Assembly (NCBI GenBank): GCA_044867645.1
Contig: JBIOVI010000027.1
Location: 1-26,616 of the forward strand
Length of the DNA stretch: 26,616 bases
Direction of reading: 5' to 3'
Source of the DNA: VRUE01 sp044867645
Lineage (GTDB): Bacteria > Actinomycetota > Thermoleophilia > Solirubrobacterales > 70-9
The notes beneath the pieces are model-generated. The model had not been told where the DNA came from, ran no database searches, and saw nothing but the letters and a program-made list of their open reading frames with translations. The position numbers and the translations under genes are program-made. Below are positions 1 through 7,800 of the stretch, piece by piece (position 1 is the stretch's first letter; each line of letters opens with the position of its first letter).

Positions 1-2
1 CC

Positions 3-2384
3 TGGGTTTCCGATGCCGTCAACAGCCGGGTCCAGGTCTTCGACGAAGAAGGCGCATATGTCACTCAGTTCGGCGAGAATGGATCGGGCGAAGGCCAGCT
101 CGACACCGGTGCGTGGTTGCGCATAGCTCTCGGCCCCAACGGCGACGTCTGGGTTACCGATTCGGGGAACCACCGCGTGCAGAAATGGCGGGAGGCCGGC
201 CGGCTCATGACGGGCTATGGCCTCAAGGTTCAAGACGACCCCAAGGTAGAACTCGAGACCGCGGGCGACCTCGTGGACAGCGTCGAAGGCAGCGAGGCCG
301 GGGCGCATGTCTACGAGCATGATGGAGACTTGCTCACGGCCCACGAAGGTCCGCAAGGCGAGACCGAATACGAATACGACGAAGCCGGCCGGATGACCAG
401 GGTCGAACTGCCCAACGGCACCTGGGCACAGATCGAATACGGCTCGACCGACGGGCGGGTCAAAAAAGTCACCGTCGACCCAGCTGGCGCCGGCCCGGAA
501 AAGACGACCAGCTTCACCTACACCGACCAGCCGCGCTCAACCAAAGTGACTCCACCGGACGCCCCGGCGATCACCTACGACATCGGCGAAGACGGCTCGG
601 TTTTCAAATGGCAGAACGCCCTGAAACCGCCGGAATTCGAAGCCGTCTCCGGCACCCTTTACGACGTCGAAGCCAAAGAAACCGCAAACCCGATCGCCGT
701 CGGCGAGTACAACCTCGTGGTGAAAGCCTACTCGGAGGAGGGAATCGCCTCGATTCAGGTCTACGCCAACGGCAATCAGCTGCTCTCCGAAAAGACCTGT
801 CCGCAGGTCTACGAAGAACCCGCCGCATGTAAAAAACTCCCCGACGAGTGGGTGACGTACACCGGCAACCACGCACCGGGGATTCTCAACCTCGAGATGG
901 TCATCGAGGATCGCATAGGGCAAGTAGCGAGCAAACGGTTCTGGGTCAACATCCCCTACACGCCTCCGCCACCACCCGATCAGCCGGTGACCCCGAAATT
1001 CGCCGATGTCCTGAGCTTTCGCGAAGAGCACGGACTAGACCTCGATCTCGATCCGGTCCAGGACGAGCTGGAGCTCAACGACCGTGTATTCGACACGATC
1101 AACGATTGGATTCAGGGCAGGCCGGTCGCCGTCGCTTCGATGGAACGGTGGGGCGCGCCGCTGCGGACGCCGGAAGTGGCGGAGCTGGAATATCGGATTG
1201 CCTATTGGAAGCAGGCGGTTAGTGAGGTTCCGACCTGGGCTGAAGCAAACGCCTCTGGTGCTTTTGCAGGCTACTACCTTGACGAACGCGCAGGCGGGCT
1301 AATGCGAGTTGGCTTCACCTCCAATCAGACCGGAAATATCAGTTCGCTGAAGAGCGGCGTCAATCTACCGGCAGAGGACCGGATAACGCCGTTCGTGGCC
1401 CAGCCAGATCATTCACTCGCGGGCTTGCGCAGTCTCGCTAGCCAGGTCTCCGCCGCTGGCACTTCGAATCCGGCTGCGGAGATCTATCGAGTCGGCGTTG
1501 CGTCTGAGAGCAACGAGATCCGCGTCGGAAGCTCTGCTGTGGGGACCGCCACGTCATTCCTGCAGAGCCAGTTCGGAGTAGGAGCGCCCATCGCGGTGTA
1601 TGAAGCCGGGCCCCTGGCGGCGACGGTTGGACGCGAACGTATTACGGGCAAGATGCTTGGTGGGGAACGGATACTGGTCAAAGAACCCAGCGGGGAAGAA
1701 TGGAACTGCACCACCGGCTTTGGAGCGTTCGAATATGGAACGAAACTGGCAGACGGCAGCGAAGTGCTCCGGTTGTTTGCGCTGACCGCTGCTCACTGTG
1801 GAGCACTGAACTCCTCGGTAATTCGCGCCAGACCCCCGTATGAAAAAGATGACAGGGTGCGAGCGGGCTTCATACGGCGACACGGATATGATCAGCATCA
1901 AACCTCTATCCGTCCTCTCGATGTTGCCGCGGTGAAACTTGAAGGACGTATTGAGCCGCGGCGGGTCTACATTTCAAGCTATAGTTCGCCTCTCGCTGTT
2001 CGGGGTTGGGGGATTGCCGGCCCCGGCACCCGTTTATGCCACTCGGGTGCGACCACCGATGAAGTAAAATGCGGCCCGATTACTATGCAGGAACCCGAAG
2101 ACTACCTTCAGTGTGAAGAAGTCAAAAACGGAGAATGCATCGGCAAAGCCGTACTTCTAAAGCAGTGGTGCTTCGAAGCTCCGATCAAAGGCGGAGATAG
2201 TGGTGGTCCAGTATGGATCGAGGGAACGAACACCGCCTTTGGAATTAATTCCTCTGGGGGAAACAGAACCTGCGCTGCGGCGGTCGCTTTTGATGAACGG
2301 TTCCCAGAAATGGCGAGTGTGTTCAGCGATCCATCCATGGGTCCGCTCGGGGGTTTGACGACGACGCTGTCAGGAGGTAGTTAA
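3..2384 (+). CDS. NHL/YD-repeat protein with C-terminal trypsin-like (S1) protease domain, 5'-truncated by window
   Basis: The frame is open to the window edge, so the N-terminus lies outside; the TTG at 117 is only the first internal start. Positions 3-230 encode NHL-type repeats (WVSDAVNSRVQVFD, then VWVTDSGNHRVQKW). Positions 310-500 encode about two YD (RHS-like) repeats (YEYDEAGRMTRVELPNG). A proline-rich linker (YTPPPPPDQP) ends near 990. Positions about 1250-1620 look like the prodomain region of alpha-lytic-type proteases. Positions 1690-2370 hold a trypsin-like domain with TAAHC (His codon 1794-1796), LDVAAVKL (Asp codon 1920-1922) and GDSGGPVW (Ser codon 2199-2201). The spacings of 42 and 93 residues are close to chymotrypsin His57/Asp102/Ser195. 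It is probably a large secreted or surface protein with a proteolytic effector end; I saw no Rhs-core DPxG autocleavage motif. The next gene starts 2 nt downstream. Family assignment is firm; biological role is inferred. Confidence 0.85.
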   Translation, partial: WVSDAVNSRVQVFDEEGAYVTQFGENGSGEGQLDTGAWLRIALGPNGDVWVTDSGNHRVQKWREAGRLMTGYGLKVQDDPKVELETAGDLVDSVEGSEAGAHVYEHDGDLLTAHEGPQGETEYEYDEAGRMTRVELPNGTWAQIEYGSTDGRVKKVTVDPAGAGPEKTTSFTYTDQPRSTKVTPPDAPAITYDIGEDGSVFKWQNALKPPEFEAVSGTLYDVEAKETANPIAVGEYNLVVKAYSEEGIASIQVYANGNQLLSEKTCPQVYEEPAACKKLPDEWVTYTGNHAPGILNLEMVIEDRIGQVASKRFWVNIPYTPPPPPDQPVTPKFADVLSFREEHGLDLDLDPVQDELELNDRVFDTINDWIQGRPVAVASMERWGAPLRTPEVAELEYRIAYWKQAVSEVPTWAEANASGAFAGYYLDERAGGLMRVGFTSNQTGNISSLKSGVNLPAEDRITPFVAQPDHSLAGLRSLASQVSAAGTSNPAAEIYRVGVASESNEIRVGSSAVGTATSFLQSQFGVGAPIAVYEAGPLAATVGRERITGKMLGGERILVKEPSGEEWNCTTGFGAFEYGTKLADGSEVLRLFALTAAHCGALNSSVIRARPPYEKDDRVRAGFIRRHGYDQHQTSIRPLDVAAVKLEGRIEPRRVYISSYSSPLAVRGWGIAGPGTRLCHSGATTDEVKCGPITMQEPEDYLQCEEVKNGECIGKAVLLKQWCFEAPIKGGDSGGPVWIEGTNTAFGINSSGGNRTCAAAVAFDERFPEMASVFSDPSMGPLGGLTTTLSGGS
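2372..2377 (+). promoter_or_regulatory. Ribosome binding site AGGAGG for the 164-aa secreted protein
   Basis: A perfect AGGAGG lies inside the last codons of the upstream protease gene, 9 nt before the ATG at 2387. It fixes that start and links translation of the two genes. The right-hand part of the window mostly lacks such sites. Confidence 0.8.
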
Positions 2385-2386
2385 CG

Positions 2387-2881
2387 ATGAATACCCTGCG
2401 TCTTAACTTTAGGCAATTGCCAGCACTGATCGGAATTGTCGCCTCTCTGGTCGTTAGCGTGACGCCAGCATCTGCCGGCCAGCCCACTTTCTGTCAGGGC
2501 AACCGAGTACCCGAACAGTACTTTGGAGGGGTGACCTTCGCCCCAAATTCGGACAGTGTCGTCCGAGGAAGTTACCTATACGCTCGTTTGTTCAACGGGC
2601 TAAGCCGCTCAATAGGCTCCGGTCATAGGTATTGGGAACAGAGATATGTCGACGGGGCGTGGGCGACTGTGCCGCCCACGCCTCCCCCAGACGGAGCAGA
2701 ACCAATCTACCCACCTGCAAGCATGCGGAGACTAGCCGCGAGATCAGCTGGCCCTTGCATTCGTTTCAGGGTGGATACTGAGCGGCCGCCGGGCAAGTAC
2801 CGCCTGATCACCGAAGTGTATATCAACCTACAACCCGGAGCGAAGTCACGCTTTCGTGCGGCCGAGTTTCGTATTAGGTAG
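2387..2881 (+). CDS. Small secreted protein with Ig-like C-terminal domain (paralogue 1)
   Basis: This 164-aa protein begins with a clear signal peptide: hydrophobic residues about 10-30 ending VTPASAG, probably cleaved after ASA. The mature part starts QPTFCQGN and contains a second cysteine (GPCIRF), possibly a disulfide. The C-terminal stretch has a cysteine-basic-aromatic strand (GPCIRFRVD), then PPGKYRLITEV and a final AAEFRIR strand. This pattern resembles the bacterial Ig-like domain family I know as Big_14 and recurs in the next two genes. The start is set by an AGGAGG 9 nt upstream, and the gene follows the protease gene by 2 nt. Function is unknown; a partner, substrate or inhibitor of the neighbouring protease is possible but speculative. 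Confidence 0.75.
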   Translation: MNTLRLNFRQLPALIGIVASLVVSVTPASAGQPTFCQGNRVPEQYFGGVTFAPNSDSVVRGSYLYARLFNGLSRSIGSGHRYWEQRYVDGAWATVPPTPPPDGAEPIYPPASMRRLAARSAGPCIRFRVDTERPPGKYRLITEVYINLQPGAKSRFRAAEFRIR

Positions 2882-3416
2882 ATCAGCGGCTTCGGTCAGT
2901 TTGAAATGCGCCAGGAAGCGTGTTTTCGCAGCGGCCACCATCATGGCGCTGGGCTGGCTTTACGCACTTGGATGGAATCCAGGTGTCCTTCAGGCGCTTG
3001 CGTTGCAGCCGAGTGCGGGTTTCTGCCAGATAGGTGATGCTGATGATCTGCTGGAACGCATAGTGCAACGAGTACCAGCAACCGGGGTCAGGCTCGTAGT
3101 AGACGAGCAACGTGTCGAGCCGGGCGAGGTGGTAAGAGCGCGACTCTTGAACTTCACGCGGGGTGTGGTCCGCTCTCACTCAGAATTCACGGTTCAGCGG
3201 CATAGGGAGGAAAGCTGGAAGACCGACCCAAGCAGCCCGGACGGTCCTTGGCCTCGCAGACTGGGAAAACTATCGCCGGGTGGCGCTGGCCGCTGCTATC
3301 GATTTTCAGTTCCGGTAGAGCAAGACCCCGGCCGTTATCGCTTCTTGAAGAGGGTGGAATATGGGTCAGTCAGGAAGTGGAGGGCAGTCGAATTTTTCGT
3401 TCGGCTCATCAAGTAG
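2856..3416 (+). CDS. Small membrane-anchored or secreted Ig-like protein (paralogue 2)
   Basis: This 186-aa protein starts at a GTG that overlaps the previous gene by 26 nt. A TTG at 2901 (LKCARKRVF...) is an alternative start placing the basic residues directly before the hydrophobic segment AAATIMALGWLYALGW, which reads as a signal sequence or anchor. The mature part contains GFCQIGD, then an Ig-like region: VDEQRVEPGEVVRARLLNF, a GRCYRFSVP strand, DPGRYRFLKRVE and a closing AVEFFVRL. The order and residues match its two neighbours, so the three are probably tandem paralogues. No catalytic motif is visible. Expression is probably coupled to the upstream gene through the overlap. Exact function unknown. 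Confidence 0.65.
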   Translation: MRPSFVLGRSAASVSLKCARKRVFAAATIMALGWLYALGWNPGVLQALALQPSAGFCQIGDADDLLERIVQRVPATGVRLVVDEQRVEPGEVVRARLLNFTRGVVRSHSEFTVQRHREESWKTDPSSPDGPWPRRLGKLSPGGAGRCYRFSVPVEQDPGRYRFLKRVEYGSVRKWRAVEFFVRLIK

Positions 3417-3439
3417 TCATCGCGGCGGGAGCAGCATCG

Positions 3440-4381
3440 ATGGTAAAGGGAAAAATCTTGCACCGAAGTGGGTTCATGTCTCTTTCGGCTGCTCTTATTT
3501 TCATATTCACCGTTGCGCAGGCCGGTGGAGTAACCGGAAGCGGAGCGAGCGCCGCAACTCGGGCGAGTGAAAGTTTCTGCGGTTCGCGGGTGGCCAAGGA
3601 CTATCTTCGGCCGCTGGGCAGGATGACTCCAATTCGCCGGGTTCCCCGCTCGGGCAGGATCCCATTTGCCCCCGCAAGGTTAAACCTTGAAGCGAGGGGA
3701 GGGACTCTTGTCGTCGACGGCGGATTTGTCGGATTCCGCTTTAACGATGAAGCTGTCGGGCAGGTCCGGCATCTGAATTGGGATGTCTCGGTGCGGCTTG
3801 TCAAGGTTGACGCCCGTGGCGAGGTTGTCGCGACTATCCGCTCCAAGCGACGGCGGATCGGGTCGGTGCGAGGGAGCGCGATCAAGGACCTTCTGATTCG
3901 GGTAGCGGGAAGCCCTGCCTATTACCGCGTTGACATCGTGTTCCGCCGCATCGGTAGCCAGCACATATTGGGAGAGTTCAGCAACTATGTTCGCGTTGTT
4001 CGTTCGCATTTCGACGCACGCCTGTTGATATCCGCACCCGTCGCAAACAGAGGGGAACTGATCTCGGCCCGGCTCGCGAACTTTGGGACTGAAAAGATTT
4101 CCTCAATCTCGCCCGACTGGAGATTTGCCGTTCAGCGCTTCGATGGGGAGGAGTGGGTGTCGGCGGCCAGCGATCCGCCGCCAGAGAAACACAAACCGAT
4201 AGTCCAAAAGCTCCTGGCGGGACAGATGGATGGGTGCATCGGACTTCGGATTCCGTCGTTCGAAGAACCCGGCCGTTACCGCTTCTCGATGGTTGTAGAT
4301 CGGAGCAGGCAAGTTAAATCGAAAGTTCGCACGGGGGCGGTGACCGCTGAGTTTGAGATCGACGGGCGTGTCTTGAAGTAG
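3440..4381 (+). CDS. Secreted two-domain beta-rich protein with Ig-like C-terminal domain (paralogue 3)
   Basis: The frame is open from 3248, but the first 64 codons overlap the preceding gene. The ATG at 3440 is preferred: a GGGAG lies about 9 nt upstream, and it gives a signal peptide (MVKGKILHRSGFMSLSAALI, then a hydrophobic run to about residue 35). The 313-aa product has an N-terminal beta-rich part (LNLEARGGTLVVDGGFVGF, then WDVSVRLVKVDARGEVVATI). Its C-terminal Ig-like domain resembles the two upstream genes: SAPVANRGELISARLANFG, DGCIGLRIPS, EEPGRYRFSMVVD and a final TAEFEI strand. It is longer than its paralogues by one domain. It lies 23 nt after the previous stop, so it is probably the last gene of the protease operon. 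Function unknown. Confidence 0.7.
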   Translation: MVKGKILHRSGFMSLSAALIFIFTVAQAGGVTGSGASAATRASESFCGSRVAKDYLRPLGRMTPIRRVPRSGRIPFAPARLNLEARGGTLVVDGGFVGFRFNDEAVGQVRHLNWDVSVRLVKVDARGEVVATIRSKRRRIGSVRGSAIKDLLIRVAGSPAYYRVDIVFRRIGSQHILGEFSNYVRVVRSHFDARLLISAPVANRGELISARLANFGTEKISSISPDWRFAVQRFDGEEWVSAASDPPPEKHKPIVQKLLAGQMDGCIGLRIPSFEEPGRYRFSMVVDRSRQVKSKVRTGAVTAEFEIDGRVLK

Positions 4382-4441
4382 TCGCTCGTCAGTAGTTATT
4401 GCGTCGGGAGCAGCGTTGCATCTGATCAAGAGCAAGACCGG

Positions 4442-4858
4442 TTACGGTGCCGAACGCGCTGGTGTGCGATCGGAGCGTACTGCGCGCAGGCAGGCGCAGC
4501 CCGAGGCTCCCGCCTCGTCGAGCCAGCGCTCGACGTCGAAGCCGGAGACTTCGACCATCCAGCGCAGCGCCAGCCGCCCCGGAACCCAGCCGCCGCCGGA
4601 GCGGGTCGAGGGGACGAAGCTGGCGTATTGCGAGTGCTCCGGGCCAGCGACTACGTCCGACTCGAGCAGGAGGACCCCGGCGGGCGCGGTGAGGCGCCAG
4701 AGGTCGGCGAGGAGGGCCATCGGGTACGGGCTCGAGCGCAGGGCGTTGCGGCAGAGAACGAAGTCGAAGTCCCCCTCCTCTGTATCGAGGACGTCCCCCG
4801 GTCGGACCTCCAGGACGCGGACATCGGTGAGATCGTCCGGCAGCTCTCGGTCGATCAC
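4442..4858 (-). CDS. Truncated class I SAM-methyltransferase-like protein
   Basis: This product of about 138 aa contains what looks like the middle and end of a methyltransferase: DFDFVLCRNALRSS (the FDxVxxxxxL strand), LADLWRLTAPAGVLLLESD (the post-motif helix and strand) and VPGRLALRWMVEVSGFDVER near the C-terminus. The glycine-rich SAM-binding motif I expected at the N-terminus is absent, so it is probably inactive or a remnant; such enzymes usually have 200-260 residues. The GTG at 4858 overlaps the stop of the upstream glycosyltransferase as GTGA, the coupling used throughout this operon. The same frame extends to a TTG at 4894, and its extra residues (RGGAALVVID) also look methyltransferase-like, so a longer start or an old frameshift is possible. 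It is the last gene of the operon. Confidence 0.5.
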   Translation of the reverse strand: MIDRELPDDLTDVRVLEVRPGDVLDTEEGDFDFVLCRNALRSSPYPMALLADLWRLTAPAGVLLLESDVVAGPEHSQYASFVPSTRSGGGWVPGRLALRWMVEVSGFDVERWLDEAGASGCACLRAVRSDRTPARSAP

Positions 4859-7800
4859 CACGAGCGCGGCACCGCCCCGAACCGCCTCGCCCAAGGGATG
4901 GCGAGATGGCGTTGCTTCAGGTCCCCGGTCAGCGGTGCGGTCTCTCGCAGGAAGCCGAGCAGCGCCGGGGCGAGGTAGCCGAGCTGCGCGACTTCCTCGA
5001 GCGAGCGGGCTAGCAGCTGGTCGTCGGTGACAGGGTGGTACGCGGCGAAGAGGGGGACCAGGCCCGGGCGTTCAGTCTCAAACAGCCAGCCATCTGGGGT
5101 CCCCTGTGGCTCGTCGGTTGACCGCGTCGGCCGGGTGAGGCGCCGTGCCGCCACCGCCGAGCGACGCAGGGCGACTTTGGCCTGGGTCCCCCGTGGGGCG
5201 AGCCCGCGCCAGGCAGCCGGCTCGGCGACCCAGCGGGCTGCCTTGGCGGGACCGAACCAGCGCTCGGGGGGCCGGTGCCGGTCGGTGAGCAAGCGACCGT
5301 CGACGATCCAGGCCGGGACCGACCCCTGCATGCCGGACTCGGCAAGGCCACCCAGCTCGCCCAGCAGCTCCCCCTCGGGAACAGCATCGATTGCATATCG
5401 GTGGCGCCTCGCGCCCAGGTCGGCGGCGCCGAGGAGGCCGAGGAGGCCGTCGGGTCGTTGCGCCGACGGGACGTCCCGCGGCTTGAGGGGGAAGGGGTCC
5501 AGGCAGCCCAGCGTTTCGACCACGTCGACGTCGCCGAGGAGCGGGTCTTCGGGGAGCGTCACCAGCAGAGGCTGCTTGGTCACGCGGTGCACGGCGAGGG
5601 CGAGGACGTCGAGGCCGGGCAAGTGGGCCAGCTCGACGTAGCCGAGCTCCTCGCCGTGCGGGGGCAGGTCCTCCCAATCGCCGCGGGGGACCGCCCGGTA
5701 CTCGTCGCCGACCCGCACCACGCGCGCCGTGCCCTCGAGGCTGACGCTGCGCAGGGTGCCGAGGTGGTGTTCGGGGACGTAGCCGGCGGGTTCGGGCCCG
5801 CAGGTGACTAGCCGCCGCTCCCCGTACCGCTCCCGGTAGCGGATCGCGAGCGCCGAGAGGGGCGGGACCCAGGTCGGGGTGTCCTTCCAGCGGGGCACCG
5901 TGTAGGCGCCCACCCCAGGAAGCAGTGGCTGCGCTCCAGGATGGAGCGCGTGCGGATCCTCGGCGACGGCCTCGCTGGCCGGCAGAGGGCGCCAGTAGCC
6001 GGCCGGCTCGGGCCGGGGGGCGTCGGCGGAAACCGGCGCGTGCCGCCACTCGACCTTGCTGCCGCCCCCGGAGAGCAGGCGGACGAGCGAGGGGATCGGG
6101 TCGCCTGGGTCGGCGTGCAGGCCCTGGGGCAGGTGCTGCTCCTCGGTCCTGCGCCAGATCACGCCCTGCGGCGGGGCAGTGGGAAGCTCGTCGGCGGGGA
6201 TCGATCGAAGGAGGAAGCGGCCCCCGGCGCCCACGTCGGCGAGCGCGATCGCACCGAGCTCCGGGTCGGCGGCAAAGCGACGCAGGACCTTCGCCGCGAA
6301 TGCCGGGTCGGCGAGCGACGCCGCGGCGTCGCTCGAGCTGACCGCGACGAAGGAGCCGCGCGCGGCCTCGAGGCCCTGCTGGAGCGCGTCGAACGGGGTA
6401 TCGGCGAGCGCGGACGGGATGCGGCGCACGACTGGGACGTCGCTCGAGCCGGGCCAGCTGCCGTCGAAGCGGGCGATCAGCTCGACGTCGACGCAGCGCT
6501 GCGCCCCGAAGCCGGTGGCGACGGCGCGCCCCGCCTCCGTGCCGAGGTCGATCGGCTCGAGCGGGATTATGGAGAGCGCCGGGGACTCCTTCGCCTTGAC
6601 CTCCGCCTCGCCCCCCTTGAAGGGGGAGATCTCGGTGAGGATCTCGCGGAACTCCTCCGGCGAGTGGTCGACCATGTCGGATCTGTTGAAGCCGACCTTG
6701 CGGTAGCGCACGGTCGGACCTCGCGCGGCCTCTCCGCGGACGCCGCGAGCCGCGAGCCGCAGGGCGAACTCCCAGTCCTCGTGGCCGAGGCGGATCTCCT
6801 CGCTGTAGCGCTCGCCGGCGTCGAAGATCTCGCGGTCGAGCAGCGAGCAGGTGTCGCAGAAGTTCCCGTGCAGGAGGGTGTAGAGGTTGTATTGGGGGAC
6901 CTCGTAATAGTCCTCGCGGTTGCCGAAGAATTGGATGTTGGGGTAGACGAAGCCGATCTCCTCGCCCGCCTCGCTGAGCTGCCCGACGAGCTTCTCGATC
7001 GCGTCGGGGAGGAGCACGTTGTCGGCGTCCACGGGGAGGATGTAGCGGCCGCTGCAGTGCTCAAGACCGGCGTTGCGGGCCCGGCTCGGGCCGCCGTTCT
7101 CGCCCAGCCTCACCACCGTCACGCCCGCTTCGCCCTCGAGCCGGTCCAGCACAGGCCCGGCGTCGCTCTGAGTGGAGGCGTCGTCGACGACGATCGTCTC
7201 GATCTCGGGGTAGGTCTGCGCCCCGATCGCCTCGACGCACTCGCCCAGGAACCCGGCCTGGTTGAAGTGCGGCACGAGGACGGAGACGAGCGGCGTGCCC
7301 GCGACCGGACGGTTGACGAAGCGGATCGGCTCCTCGGCCTCCGCCACACCGTTCCCCCCGGGCGGACTCCCCGGTTCGGCAAGTTCCTCGTAGAGCTCGC
7401 CGTGGTCGTCCGCCATCCGGGTGAGCGAGAACCGCTGCCGCGCGCGCTCGCGCATCTCCTCGCCCGAGCCGCCGCCGTCCTCCCTGGCGAAACGGGCGAG
7501 CGCCGCCGCGTAGCCCTCGACCGAGTCCCGCGGCTCGACCAGGCCGTCGTACTCGGAGCCCAGCAGCTCGACGTTGCCGGGAAGGGTCGGCGCGACGACC
7601 GGCAGCCCCATCGCCATCGCCTCGAAGACGACCGCCGGGATGCCCTCGAACACGCTGGTCAGCAGTACCGCGTCGCAGGCGGCGTACCAGCGCTGGGGCG
7701 TCGGCGTCGGCGGGTGGATCAGAACGTCGTCGCCCAGATCGAGGGCCGCTATCCGTTCCCGAACCTCGGCCTCGAGCTCCCCCTCGCCGAGCACGTGGAT

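Noticed and set aside
310..500. Canonical Rhs polymorphic toxin with cocoon core
   Set aside because: Only about two YD repeats are visible and no DPxG core motif was found, so a standard Rhs shell is not supported in the visible part.
3248..3439. Upstream 64 codons of the third Ig-like gene
   Set aside because: They overlap the preceding gene, and the signal peptide with a ribosome site starts at ATG 3440.
4382..4441. Terminator between the convergent left block and NRPS operon
   Set aside because: I looked for a GC hairpin followed by T-run and saw none; the 60-bp gap holds no feature I can support.
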